Shown: positions 1 through 10,088, counted from the stretch's first letter. The stretch is 64,000 nucleotides of DNA from Diacronema lutheri (GCA_019448385.1 JAGTXO010000007.1:496001-560000), one strand, 5' to 3'. Notes: a model not told the origin generated them from the letters alone. Translations and numbers: made by a program.

Positions 1-153
1 GGGGGGGGGGGGGCAGGCGCGGCGCGCGCGGGAGCGAAGAGGTGGAGGCGGGCAAGCCAAGCGCGGGCGCGGGCGCGCGGGCGCAGGCGCGCGCGCGTGG
101 CGCTCGTGGCGCTCGGTGCGCCAGGCGGCGCGAGGCGCGCGGCGGGCTCTGAC
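1..153. other. Window edge, probable continuation of intron
   Basis: This stretch probably holds part of a second intron of the minus-strand SURF4-like gene. The first 13 bases are a G homopolymer and the rest is GC-rich low-complexity sequence. A possible donor (GTCAGA on the minus strand) starts at 153. The rest of the gene lies outside the window. Confidence 0.4.
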
Positions 154-1722
154 CAAAAGTTGTAATTATACAAATTGGTAATGAGCAGCGTCAGAAGCAA
201 CGGGATCGCCTGCGCGCCGAGGCGAGCAGGGCAAGAGGCCGGCGCGGGCGGCGCGCGCGCACGAGCGTGTGAACGCCGCGCGCGCACGCGAGCAGGTCCG
301 CGCCCGTGAGGAGGGCGAGCGCAGCGCGCGCGCGCCGCGCGTCCGAGCGATGGCGGAGCGGGGTTTGCACGGCTTGGCGCGCGCTGCGCGAGTCACCGAA
401 AGCCGTGACTGGAGGCCCAGGACAACGCGTGCGCAGAGCGCGCCGCCGAGGAGGAGCACGGCGACGTCGACGAGCGTGGGCAGCGTCCACAACCGGCTGC
501 TCGCGCCGCTCGCGCCGCCCTCGCCGCGCTGCCGGCGGTGGTGCGCGATCGCGTCGTGCAGCGGCGCAAAGGACTCGTAATTGAAAAGTGAGACAAGCAG
601 CAGCCGACTGAGAGTGGACAAGGCGAGGCGCGCGCGCGCGGCGGCAGGCGAGGCGCGCGCGGCGCGCGCGGCGGCGGCGGCTGGCGTCGACGACGCGCGG
701 TGCGCGCAGAGGAAGAGCAGACCGCCGGCGATGGACGCCGACGCGATGAGGAGTTGCGAGTTGTTGAGCTGGTTGTAGAGCACGGGCTGCGCGACGAGCC
801 ACGCGACGAGCAGCGCGCACGTGGGCAGGACGGCGCGGCCAAGGACGAGGAGCACGGCGCACGGCAGCTGCACCATCGCCGAGAGCGCGAGCGCCAGCCG
901 GATCGCGCCGAGCGCGCGCGCCGACGTGCCAAAGTGCAGCGCAAGGATTTTGACCTGCGTCCGCCATTGCGTCAGCACGCGCGCGCCGTCCTCGGCAAAC
1001 GTCGAGGCGAGGAGGACGCGGCCAAGTAGGTCGAGCGCGCCGAGGAGCGCGCGGCTGCTCGCGCCGGCATGCAGCCACTCGACGCGCCGCGTCGCTGCGC
1101 CCGACGAGACGCCGAGGCCAAGGCCGAGGATCGCGACGAGGATGAGCGCACCCTCTGTCATCGTCGCGCTCGCCTCGTCGTCGTCGAGCTCGAGCGCGGC
1201 GAAGGCGACGGAGGGCGGCGGAGCGGGCCGCGCAGCGTTTGGTTCGGTTCGGCCGCTCACTAGCCGGCGCAGCGTGCCGCCGTGCGTCGCATTCACCATG
1301 AGCGCGGGGATGTGGGGCCGCACATGGACATCGGCATGGATGTCCATGTGCACGGGCTCGTCATCCGAATTGATGACGATGGCCACGCCTCCGCCGGCGC
1401 GCTGCACTGAGAGCACTTTGATGTCGAACGTGCACTGCCCGCGCTCGACGAGCACCGCCGCGCCCGCCGGCACCGCGCCGATCGGCTCGCACGCCGAGCG
1501 CGGCTGCGCGAGTGCGAGCGGCCGGCGCGCGCCGCCGACCTCCGGCACGGGCGAGAAGACGGAGGTGAGGCCCCAGAGCTCAAAGTCGGGCTCCAACGCG
1601 ACCGCCGCCGTCTCGTCGTGCGCCGGCGACACGCGCAGCACCGTGTCGAACGAGCCGCGCGCCGGCGCGACGACGAGCAACAACATCGCCGTCCGAACGC
1701 GGCAGTTCATTCCGAACGCCAT
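154..1722 (-). CDS. PA-domain / SURF4-like fusion protein (3' end outside window)
   Basis: Exons are 1722-397 and 209-154; the intron 396-210 is GT-AG in phase 0. Residues 1-23 look like a signal peptide. Residues about 78-155 form a protease-associated (PA) domain (LVERGQCTFDIK, then GGVAIVINSDDEP). From about residue 190 the protein is a multi-spanning membrane module resembling SURF4, the ER cargo receptor that loads secretory proteins into COPII vesicles: LASTFAEDGARVLTQW is the family's TFLEDG-type block, and splicing restores a further SURF4-like helix (LLLTLLITNLYNYNFW). PA domains occur in the luminal part of plant vacuolar sorting receptors, so this protein may bind cargo with a luminal PA domain and travel as a SURF4-type receptor; that role is inference. 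The last SURF4 helices are beyond the window edge. The start is the only upstream ATG giving the signal peptide. Confidence 0.72.
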
Positions 1723-1781
1723 CCTTGTTGTTGCAATTGCAAGTTTCGGCGCGGCCTAGGCCTCCGCGTTCGTCTTGACCG

Positions 1782-2577
1782 ATGCGCCAGCGCGGCGGCG
1801 AGTACGCGCCTCTGCGCGCCAGCCCGCTCAACCTGACGGACGATGCGTACTGGACGGCGCTACCCGACATTTTGCAGGCGCAGGTGCGCTCCCTGCGCGC
1901 GCCGCCGCACGCGGCGACGTGGCGCACCATCGCGCCGCGCGCGCGGGCGCTCACTAGCGCGAGCGCCACATCGTCCTCGCGCCGCGCACCGTCGGCGTCA
2001 GGTCCTCGTGCAGCTCAGGTCAAAAGAGCGTGAGCAGCTGCTCTGGGCGGGTGCGCCCATCATACGCACGCGCACGATACTCATCCTCTTCGCCATATGG
2101 TCTCTGCTTCTGATCGTGCCCGTGTGCGTGCTCGTCGAGCTCGTCGACGAGACAGGCGGCTGGTGGGCGCTCACGTGGGCGGTCGTGTCCGTCTTCATCT
2201 TTGTGCCACGCGTCTCGCAGGGTTCGCGCGTCGTCTTTGCGCTCACCACGCTGCGCGCCTTCGTCTCAGTGCGCACAATGTACTGCTCGATCGAGACGCG
2301 CACGATCAACTACCGGCACGTCGGCAGCGTGCGCGTGAGCGCACGCTCGGACGGCACGGGCGAGGTTGTGCTCCGCAAGAAGGACGACCCGTACAACGTG
2401 GAGGAGGTGCGCATCTACAACGTAAAGGGCTTCCGTGACGCGTGCCGCGTGCTCCAAAAGGCGCTCGCGCCGAGCATTGTCGAACGAGCCGGGTTGAGCG
2501 AGATGCTGTCGCCGCCGGACGACGACGGCGACGGCGATTGCAGCGGCGAGGGGAGGGAGGCGAGCGGCGACCAATGA
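1782..2577 (+). CDS. Bacterial-PH-like membrane protein
   Basis: Exon 1 is 1782-1883. The intron starts with GTGCGC at 1884 and ends at 2001 (an AG at 2013 is equally in phase), and exon 2 runs to 2577. Exon 2 has two adjacent hydrophobic segments (ILILFAIWSLLLIVPV and WWALTWAVVSVFIFV), followed by FALTTLRAFVSV and a beta-rich tail. That layout matches the bacterial PH domain (YdbS/YdbT type), where a two-helix anchor precedes a PH fold containing a Y/F-ALT-x-x-R motif. The C-terminus is acidic and disordered. Function is unknown. It starts 59 bp from the divergent SURF4-like gene and probably shares its promoter. Confidence 0.6.
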
Positions 2578-2624
2578 TTGCAGGGGACATGTTGGGCCTT
2601 TAGCTAGCCCGGAGGGGAGGGAGG

Positions 2625-4712
2625 CTAGCCCGCGGCGGTGGCCGCCGCTGACTCGGCGCGCTTCGCGTGGCGCAGGAGAACGGCGAGGCCGGTCGCGGTC
2701 ACGCCCTCGAGGCACGCGGCGGCGCCGATCGTGCTCGGCCGCGCCTTGGCCAACCGCTCGCGCTCCTCGTTGGACAGCTCGCCGTGCAGCGAGCCGTAGT
2801 CGAGGTCTACGGGCAGCGGCAGCCGGTTGCCCCGTGCGAGCAAATCGGCGGAGTGCACGTGCTGCCGCCGGATGTACGGGTCGTACCGCGCGACGATCGC
2901 CAGCTGGCGTTCGATGGGCGGCGACAACTCGGGCAGCGCGAAGCCGGCTTCGCGCATCCGCGTGAGCAGCGCCGCTGCACCGCCCGCCGCCGTGCCGACC
3001 GAGCTGAGCACGTCCCAACCCGTGCGCGGTACGCCATTGCGCGAAACCGCCAGGCCGTACGTCGCCCAATGATCGGGCGAGCACGAGATCGCGCGGAGCG
3101 CAGCCTCCGCCTCACGCAGCGCGCGCGCGCGCGCGCGCACCGCCGCGACGCGCGCCGCGTCGCCCGCCGCATCGAGTACGCCCGCCGCGAGCGCGCGCTC
3201 GGTGAGGCGCAGGTCCGCGTTGTCCGCGCGTACACTCAGCCGACTCTCAGCGCGTGATGTGAACATGCGGTACGGCTCGGTGACGCCCTTGGTGACGAGG
3301 TCGTCGACGAGCACGCCGACGAGCGCCTCCTCCCTGCCGAGCACGAACGGCGATCGACCCGCCGACCACAGCGCCGCGTTCGCGCCGGCGAGCACGCCCT
3401 GCGCGGCGGCCTCCTCGTAGCCGGTGGTGCCGTTGATCTGGCCCGCGAGGAAGATGCCACGCGCGCTGCGCAGGTGAAGGGTGTGCTCGAGCTGCGTGGG
3501 GAGCACAAAGTCATACTCGACCGCGTACCCCGGCTGCACCAGCTCGCACCGCTCGAGCCCGCCGATCGACCGGACGAGCGCCGTCTGCACGGCGAGCGGG
3601 AGCGCCGTCGAGATCCCGTTCGGGTAGACTACGCTCGTGTGCGCAGCGTACCCTTCGGGCTCAAGCCAGACCTAGGCGGCGCGGCGCGCGGGCGCGGCGC
3701 GGGGTGCGCTCACGCTCGCCCGCCAATGCGCGCGGAGGCGCGCCGTCGGCCTGGCGGCGGACGGCGCTCGGTCGGACGGTCGCGCGCGCACCTGGTGGCG
3801 CTGCTTGTCCGGGAAGCGCCGGACCTTCGAGTCGATGGACGGGCAGTAGCGCGGCTCGGCGCCCTCGTACGGCGGCGCGAGGTGCTGCGCGTCGCGCACG
3901 ATGCGGTGCGTCTCGTCCGTTGTGAAGGCCATGTGGCAGCTGAGCTGACTGTCCGCATTGCGCACAGACGCGTTGAGAAAACTGAACGGCTCCGGGGGGC
4001 TGTCGCCATGCTGCGGCGCGAGGCGGGACCAGTCGATGGTGCGCCCGTCGAGGCGAGGCGGCGTGCCCGTCTTAAGCCGCGCGAGCTGCACGCCCAGCCG
4101 CTCGAAGGTGCGCGCGATCGCGCCCGACGGACGCTCGCCGAGCCGGCCGCCGTCCGTCGCACTGTCGCCGAGCAGCAGCCGGCCGCGCAGGAAGGTGCCG
4201 GTCGTGATCACCACGCTCGCGGCGCTGACGAGCCGGCCGTCGGCGAGGCGCACGCCGCTCAGCCGCGGCGGCCCGCCCAAGCTCGTCGCGGGCTCGAGCT
4301 CGAGATCGCCGACGCTCGCCTCGAGCAGATCGAAGCGTGGCCCGAGCTCACGCGTGACGAACGCGCGCATGGCGCGCTGGTAGAGGACGCGGTCGGCCTG
4401 GCAGCGCGGGCCCCAAACGGCCTCGCCCTTCGACCTGTTCAGCACGCGGAATTGGATGCCCGCCTCGTCCGCCACCCGCCCCATCAGCCCGCCGAGCGCG
4501 TCGACCTCGCGCACGAGCGTGCCCTTGCCCACGCCGCCTATCGAGGGGTTGCACGACATCACGCCGATCGTGTCGAGTCGTTGCGTGATGAGCAGCGTGC
4601 GCGCGCCCACCCGACATGCCGCCGCCGCGGCCTCGCACCCCGCGTGGCCGCCGCCGACCACCACCACATCGAAACGCTTGGCGGCCGTGCACAGCGCGCG
4701 CCGCCCCCGCAT
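2625..4712 (-). CDS. MTO1: tRNA uridine-34 carboxymethylaminomethyl-modifying enzyme MnmG/GidA (MTO1-like)
   Basis: This FAD-dependent enzyme works with MnmE/GTPBP3 to modify the wobble uridine of organellar tRNAs. Exons are 4712-3792 and 3671-2625; the 120-nt intron (GTGCGC...CTAG) is phase 0. The spliced protein is about 655 residues, normal for the family. The dinucleotide-binding motif VVVVGGGHAG is near residues 16-25, followed by SCNPSIGGVGKG, then GQINGTTGYEEAAAQG and EPYRMFTSRAE in exon 2, all signature MnmG blocks. The first ATG gives a short basic leader (MRGRRALCTAAKR), fitting a mitochondrial presequence, though a plastid location is not excluded. An upstream in-frame GTG at 4733 was not used. 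It is head-to-head with the DUF218 gene, 55 bp apart. Confidence 0.93.
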
Positions 4713-4767
4713 GGCGGCTGTGGCAAGCCCCACACACGTTTTGAAAAAGAGTCAGCGATGTGACATC

Positions 4768-5412
4768 ATGGAGGGAGCGCTTGTCGGCGTGCTCGCGGCT
4801 GCCGCTTTGCTGCCGCTCCTCGGCGCCGCGCGCAGTCTCAGCATGCACCGACATCCGCCCGACGTGGCGCTCGTGTGCGGTGGTTGCGTGGAACGCGAGC
4901 TGGCTGCCGTTCGCGCGGGCGGCTCGTGCAGGCCCCGCGTCCGCGCGACCGTCGTCTCGTCAGGCGCGTGCGATCTTGCGCGGCTCGATGGCGCGCGCGC
5001 GCCGGGCGACGCGCCTGTGCTGGAGGATCGGCGCGCGATGTGCACCGTGAGTAACATGACGTCGCTCTTGCGCGACTTCCGACGCGCGCGCGTGAGGCAC
5101 GTGCTCGTACTCACGTCTGCCGAGCACGCGCCGCGAGCGTTCAGCGCGGCCCAGATCGTCTTCCGCGCGTACGGCATCGCCGTCTCGTGCCAACGAGTGC
5201 CTGTGCAGCACGACCGGTCCGGCGAGGGCCGCGAGGCCATGTGGCGCGTGGTGCGCGACGCGGTCCGCGCGCTCCTCTTTGCACTCGTCGGCGCCGACAT
5301 GGGCGTTGCGAAACTGACTCGGTGGATCCATCCGGAGCGCGAGCGCGCCTCTCGCGAATGGAACGCGCACCGCCCGTCTTTGCACCTGCCGGCCCGGCGG
5401 GCGGCGTCCTAG
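4768..5412 (+). CDS. DUF218 (YdcF/ElyC-like) membrane-anchored protein
   Basis: The 214-residue protein starts with a hydrophobic segment (MEGALVGVLAAAALLPLL) that could be a signal anchor. The core contains DVALVCGG near residue 33 and VLVLTSAEHAPRAF, the two hallmark segments of DUF218, where the second is usually TSxxHxxRA. The family includes bacterial envelope proteins of incompletely known chemistry, so no specific function is assigned. Two upstream in-frame or near-frame ATGs exist, but the one at 4768 places the hydrophobic segment at the N-terminus. It shares a 55-bp divergent promoter with the MnmG gene. Confidence 0.6.
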   Translation: MEGALVGVLAAAALLPLLGAARSLSMHRHPPDVALVCGGCVERELAAVRAGGSCRPRVRATVVSSGACDLARLDGARAPGDAPVLEDRRAMCTVSNMTSLLRDFRRARVRHVLVLTSAEHAPRAFSAAQIVFRAYGIAVSCQRVPVQHDRSGEGREAMWRVVRDAVRALLFALVGADMGVAKLTRWIHPERERASREWNAHRPSLHLPARRAAS

Positions 5413-5451
5413 AATGGGCCAGCCGAAGCGGACGGCCAAGCTCTGCTCACG

Positions 5452-6360
5452 CTACGCCTCGATTTCGGCGAGCAGCTCATCGAGCGGTGCGCGGCGTTCG
5501 AGCGCCTGCGCGGTGCGCTCGAGCTGCGGCTTCATCGTCTGCAAGTGGCTCCACGCCATCAGTGCCGCCCAGCGCGTGTATCCCTGCTGATCGCCGGGCG
5601 AGAGGCGCGGCGAGACGCGCTGCAGGACGGTTTGCATCTGGGCGAGGTCCTGCTTGCCGCCGTCCGCGTCGCCAAATTGCAAATATTCGCCGATCATGCC
5701 CGCCATTGCGACGACGAGCAGCCTGCTGCCCTGCTCAAGGTCGAGCGCGCCGGACGACTCGCCGCAAAACTGCACCGCCTCGCGCCCCTTGTCCACGGAG
5801 AAGCTCTCGAGTGCGAGCCCGCACCGGTAGCCGAGCAGCAAGTGCGCCGCCTCGTGCCACGCCGCGCGCATCGTCGCCTGGCCCCCCTTGCCGGAGAGCA
5901 AGTTGGCGGGCACGGCGAGCAGGCCTGGCGCGAGCGAGCCCACGCCGAGCAACGCGATGGGCAGCAGCGCAATGCCGTACGTGAGCGCAAAGCGGATGTC
6001 GTCGCGCAGCCACGTCGCCGACATGGCGCCGAGGCCGAGCACGGAGGAGCCGGCGACGGTGCCGATCAGAAGGGACTGGTAATCAAATTGCGCACCGCCG
6101 AGGAGCAGCTCGGGGTCGATGGACGTCACGCGCGTCAGCTCCGCCTGGCTCACGGGCCGCGGCGCGAGCCGGATCGAGTTGAAGTTTTTCGCGTCTTTGA
6201 GAGCCGCGGCGAATTCGTCGGGCCGGCCAACGGCCTGCGCCGCGAGCGCGGTCGACGACGAGAGCGCCGACAGACGCGCGCGGCTGCCCGATGAGGCTCT
6301 CATCTGCATTCCGGGCGCGCGGACCGCCGCCAACATGACGCACATGAACGGAAGGGCCAT
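5452..6360 (-). CDS. M41-type (FtsH-like) metallopeptidase without AAA domain, probably plastid
   Basis: The 302-residue protein has a HEAAH zinc motif (AWHEAAHLLLGY, about residues 164-175). A downstream GGKQDLAQMQ block matches the region of FtsH proteases that carries the third zinc ligand (GxxNDL in FtsH). It lacks any Walker motifs, so there is no AAA ATPase domain. Two hydrophobic segments precede the protease domain (around YQSLLIGTVAGSSVLGLG and LTYGIALLPIALLGVG). AAA-less FtsH-like proteases of this layout occur in plant chloroplasts (VIRESCENT3-like). The ATG at 6360 gives a hydrophobic leader followed by an Arg/Ser-rich stretch, which fits a signal plus transit peptide. Whether it needs an ATPase partner is unknown. 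Confidence 0.75.
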   Translation of the reverse strand: MALPFMCVMLAAVRAPGMQMRASSGSRARLSALSSSTALAAQAVGRPDEFAAALKDAKNFNSIRLAPRPVSQAELTRVTSIDPELLLGGAQFDYQSLLIGTVAGSSVLGLGAMSATWLRDDIRFALTYGIALLPIALLGVGSLAPGLLAVPANLLSGKGGQATMRAAWHEAAHLLLGYRCGLALESFSVDKGREAVQFCGESSGALDLEQGSRLLVVAMAGMIGEYLQFGDADGGKQDLAQMQTVLQRVSPRLSPGDQQGYTRWAALMAWSHLQTMKPQLERTAQALERRAPLDELLAEIEA

Positions 6361-6471
6361 CCTTGATTCGAACTTTCGGGAAGATGACCTCTTATGACAC
6401 ACACGGGCCAGAGTTGTGACTTGTGAGTTGTGACTCGTGCGCCCACTGCGCCGGCGGCCGCGAGCGTGGCA
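6361..6471. promoter_or_regulatory. Short-repeat promoter region of the M41-like gene
   Basis: The 111 bp between the M41-like start and the end of the convergently read CLEC16A-like gene contain GTTGTGACTTGTGAGTTGTGAC-type near repeats around 6411-6436 (two copies of GTTGTGACT). This is the only space available for the M41-like promoter. The repeats may bind a regulator, but that is not shown by the sequence alone. Confidence 0.3.
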
Positions 6472-9102
6472 TCAGCGGCGCTCGGGCAACGTGGCACACT
6501 CACTCGCAGCGCCGCATGCGTGGCTCTGCTGTGCTTCGCGCCCAGGCGGCCCAGCTCGCGCGAGCCCCAGGAAGGCGCGCACGCGCAGCAGCATGGCCGC
6601 CTCAGCGTCGTCATCGCCGCCGCCGTCGCGCGCGCGCACACCAGCGACATCGGCCGCGCGCGCAAGCACGCCCGACTCAGCGCGCGTCCCCTCGCCAAGC
6701 GCGCTGCGCAAAAAGGTGCCGACGAGGACAACGCAGAACTGCCGGTCGCGAAGCGCCGCTGCGTCGGACGCCGCATCAGGCGCGCCGCCTGCGCCGCCGG
6801 CGGGCAAACGGTCTGCCCCCGCCTCGGCGGGCAGGCCCGCCCAAAGCGGCAGGTTGCGCGCGGCTGCCTCGAGTGCGTTCGGCCCACCTGTCGCCGAACC
6901 AATGCCACGCGCGCACACGAGCGGCCGCGGTGCGCTCCGCCACGCGCGGGCGAGCGCCGCATCAAAGGCGATCTCGGCTGCGTCCGAGGCGTTGGTGACG
7001 TGTGCGCCCTGCGCTGCCGCCGTTACGTTCGCGCCGTGTGCCGCGCGTCCGAGCTCGCGCGCGGCGCTGAGGAGGCGCGCGAGCGCGCGCGCGTGCTCGG
7101 CGAGCAAAGGCGCCGGGTGCGCGCCGTCCTGCGCGCCGTCCGCGCCGTCCGCTGCGCATCCGCGCGGCCGCTTACACAGCAGCGCGACGAGCTCCGCCGC
7201 GGCGCACATCGACTCAACGCACGGCTGAGCGTCAGTATGGAGCGCGCGCGCCGCGCTCGCGCCTGCAAGCGTGTGCTGGCCGGCCGGCGCGCTCATGTTG
7301 CGCGGCGCGCGCTCGCAATCGAAGCCGCGCTCGAGCAGCTCGAGCAGCGCGCCGATAATTCCATGGGAGGGCTCATCGTCGGCACCGAGCTCGCCACCAC
7401 CACCCGCGCCGGCCGACGACCCCATGCGCGCCGCCGCGCCGTGCGCTGTCGCCCCCGCCGGCGGCTCGCCGTCGCGCGGCGCGCCCGGCGGCGAGGCCGC
7501 GGCAGACGGCGAGTGGGCAGAGGCGTGGGCGTACGGCATCAGCCCGACAAGCTTGAGCAGCGGCGCACTAACCGACGCGCCAGCCACGCCCGCGCCGTCC
7601 GCGGCGCGCGTGCCCGCCAGGGGGGGCAGCGGTCCGGCTGGGGCTCGCACGCCAGCTTCTCCTTCGCGCTCTGCGGGCACGCGCGCATCGCCCGCGCCCG
7701 TGCCATCGCCACCATCGCGCACCGTCTCGCCGTACGGCGCCTGGCCCGCGTCCTCGCCACCGGCCGCGCGAATCAACGCGCAGAGGAGCACAACGGCCCC
7801 GAACCCCGTCGGCTCATCGCCACGCGACACGAGCGCGAGTAGCGCGGCGCGGCGCGCGTTGCCCACCTCGCCGGCGAGCTCGGCCGGTATGAGCAGCGTC
7901 GGCGGCCGAGCGCCGAGCTCGGCGACGATCGGCGCCGAGCGCGCCGCGCGCGAGACGGAAGGCGCGAGCAGCAGCAGAGCGAGGGTGGACGAGAAGACGC
8001 GGCTCTCGACGACGATGAGCGCGTGTACAAGGACGAGCAGCATGGCGGCGAGCGCGCGGCCGTCGTGCGGCGCGGCGGCTGGCGCGCGCGCGCGCGCGAG
8101 CGGCGCGAGCACGCGCGGCAGCAGCCATTGCTGCAGCAGCACGCGCGTGAGCGCCGAGGCGTACGACTCCGTGTCGGCGGGCGCAACGGCGGGCGCATGC
8201 GCAGGGCCAGCGAGTGGCGCGCCGACGCAAGCGGTCATCACGTCGTTGACGTAGTACAGGCCGTCGAGCAAGTCCTCGAGACTGCGCCGCGCCGAGCGCA
8301 GCATGGCCGTTGCGGCGCTCGGCGGCCGGCCGTCGATGCCGGCTGACGCGGTGTAGGCGCCGACGAGGCTCGCGCAGAGGGCTGACGCGTGCTGCTCGTG
8401 CTCCGAGGCAAGTCGGCGCCAGTAGGCGCGCGGCGAGATGGCAAGGACGAGTCTGCGCGCGCGCTCGTCTGTCAGCCGGTACACGCTCAGCGCGATCGTG
8501 CGCACCGCCGAGACGACCATCGGATCGGACGCGGTCGAAAAGCGCACGGCCTCGGTATACAGCGGGAAGGCCGACTCGTCGGCGAGGAAGAACTGGATCG
8601 TCGTGTTGGTCAGGTTGAGCGCGAGGGCCTTGAGAAGGGTGATGTAATTGCAGAGCAGCTCTTCGTCCTGCTCAAAGTGCGCCGACTGCCGGCAAAGCGA
8701 GTCGATCGACGAGTTTGAGAGGAGGAAGTAGATGGACGATTGCGTGCGCACATTTTGCGTCACGATCGAGAGCGACTGGAGCGCCTGGACGACGACGGCG
8801 TGGCCGGCGGAAGTACGCGGCGCGCGCATGAAGCTCATCAGTGTGTCGAGCATCGAGTGCTCGAGAAACGCCTCGAAGACGAGCGGGTCGTGCACGTCAC
8901 CGTGGACTACAATCTCGGCGAGCGAGCGCAGCTGCTCCGTGATCGCCGTCTGGTTGCGCGCGCTGACGGTACGGTTGCGCGCGAGCTGCGCGTGCACGTG
9001 CACGAGATGCTCGACACTGAAGCGCCGGCCGCGAAACGCCTCGGGCGCGAGCGCATGTCCGACTTGGCCGAGCACGTGCGCGGCGAGCTTCTCCGGCCGC
9101 AT
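6472..9102 (-). CDS. CLEC16A/TT9-like protein with FPL domain
   Basis: One uninterrupted frame encodes 876 residues. The N-terminal third carries the FPL domain of the CLEC16A/Ema/GOP-1 family: AITEQLRSLAEIVVHGD, then a long helical segment with LLCNYITLLKALALNLT and TIQFFL about residues 140-170. These proteins act on late endosomes and vacuoles in membrane traffic and autophagy (established for animals and for plant TT9). The C-terminal half is Ala/Gly/Pro-rich low-complexity sequence with little recognisable structure, and it could hide a small in-frame intron. The gene is head-to-head with the DUF2306 gene, 79 bp apart. Confidence 0.8.
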   Translation of the reverse strand: MRPEKLAAHVLGQVGHALAPEAFRGRRFSVEHLVHVHAQLARNRTVSARNQTAITEQLRSLAEIVVHGDVHDPLVFEAFLEHSMLDTLMSFMRAPRTSAGHAVVVQALQSLSIVTQNVRTQSSIYFLLSNSSIDSLCRQSAHFEQDEELLCNYITLLKALALNLTNTTIQFFLADESAFPLYTEAVRFSTASDPMVVSAVRTIALSVYRLTDERARRLVLAISPRAYWRRLASEHEQHASALCASLVGAYTASAGIDGRPPSAATAMLRSARRSLEDLLDGLYYVNDVMTACVGAPLAGPAHAPAVAPADTESYASALTRVLLQQWLLPRVLAPLARARAPAAAPHDGRALAAMLLVLVHALIVVESRVFSSTLALLLLAPSVSRAARSAPIVAELGARPPTLLIPAELAGEVGNARRAALLALVSRGDEPTGFGAVVLLCALIRAAGGEDAGQAPYGETVRDGGDGTGAGDARVPAEREGEAGVRAPAGPLPPLAGTRAADGAGVAGASVSAPLLKLVGLMPYAHASAHSPSAAASPPGAPRDGEPPAGATAHGAAARMGSSAGAGGGGELGADDEPSHGIIGALLELLERGFDCERAPRNMSAPAGQHTLAGASAARALHTDAQPCVESMCAAAELVALLCKRPRGCAADGADGAQDGAHPAPLLAEHARALARLLSAARELGRAAHGANVTAAAQGAHVTNASDAAEIAFDAALARAWRSAPRPLVCARGIGSATGGPNALEAAARNLPLWAGLPAEAGADRLPAGGAGGAPDAASDAAALRDRQFCVVLVGTFLRSALGEGTRAESGVLARAADVAGVRARDGGGDDDAEAAMLLRVRAFLGLARAGPPGREAQQSHACGAASECATLPERR

Positions 9103-9181
9103 ATTTTATGGCATCATCGGAGTTCGCTCGTCTACTAATAAACGGCGCTACATAGCTTCTTGTTACTGCGTAACTCCTGCG

Positions 9182-9970
9182 ATGGCGGCGCGGCGCGAGA
9201 GCGTGACCGGCGACGACACCCGGCTCCTGCCCAACGGGCCGACGGGGCTGGTGAGTGGCGGCCATCGCGCAGCGGCCTACGCAGCGTGCGCGATCGCCGT
9301 CCTCTTCAGCGTGCGCGTTTGGTCGCAGTACTCAAACGGCGTGCCGTGGGTCGCGGCCAACGTGTACGGGCTGAGCGAGGCACAGATGAGCGCGGCCGCG
9401 GCGTGCGGTCGCGGGTTCGTCGGCGTGCGGCCGACGTGCCAGGAGCGCTCTGCGCCCGTCGCGTCGTGGCTCGCGAACGCGGGCGCCATCAATGCGCACG
9501 GCCCGCCCGCCATCATTGCGCTACTCATTGGCGTGCACAACCTGCAGGCAAAGCGCGGCACACGGCGGCACGTATGGCTCGGCCGCGCGTACGCGCTCGC
9601 CGTGGCAATCTCGGCGCCATTCGCGCTTGTGCTCGCCGCGCATACTACCCTCGGGCTCGTCGGTGCTGCCGGCTTCGCTCTCCTTGCGCTTCTCTGGGCG
9701 GGTGCTACCGCGCTCGGCGTTGTTTCGCTCCTGCCCCGCTTCCAGCGCGACGGTGTCGCGAGCGTCGAGCGCCACCGCCGTTGGATGGTGCGAAGCTACG
9801 CGCTCACCTTTTCGGCGGTGACCGTGAGGCTCTCGGGCTGGCTCCTCCACCAGCTCTTCCCCGCGTCCTTCTCAGCGCACTACGTCATCGGTGCGTGGCT
9901 TGGGTGGGTGCCGAATCTGCTCGCGGCGGAAGCGTACCTGCGCCGCTTTCCCCTCAAGGGGCCATACTGA
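9182..9970 (+). CDS. DUF2306 multi-spanning membrane protein
   Basis: The 262-residue protein has about six hydrophobic segments. The second half matches DUF2306: GRAYALAVAISAPFA follows the HVWLGR motif, and HRRWMVRSYALTFSAVTVR is the characteristic HRxWM(I/V)R block that precedes the last helices. The ATG at 9182 follows a stop-free upstream stretch, but earlier codons read into the promoter. Function of the family is unknown; histidines in the two blocks could bind a cofactor, which is speculation. It diverges from the CLEC16A-like gene. Confidence 0.68.
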   Translation: MAARRESVTGDDTRLLPNGPTGLVSGGHRAAAYAACAIAVLFSVRVWSQYSNGVPWVAANVYGLSEAQMSAAAACGRGFVGVRPTCQERSAPVASWLANAGAINAHGPPAIIALLIGVHNLQAKRGTRRHVWLGRAYALAVAISAPFALVLAAHTTLGLVGAAGFALLALLWAGATALGVVSLLPRFQRDGVASVERHRRWMVRSYALTFSAVTVRLSGWLLHQLFPASFSAHYVIGAWLGWVPNLLAAEAYLRRFPLKGPY

Positions 9971-10088
9971 TGGCGAGCGCCGCAGCGCAATTGATTGGGG
10001 TTTTGGCGCTTTTTCACACCTCTTCTTACTGTTGTACCCTCCTCGTCGTGTCCTCCGTTGCCCGCGGCCGTGCGCGCGCACGGTCTGC

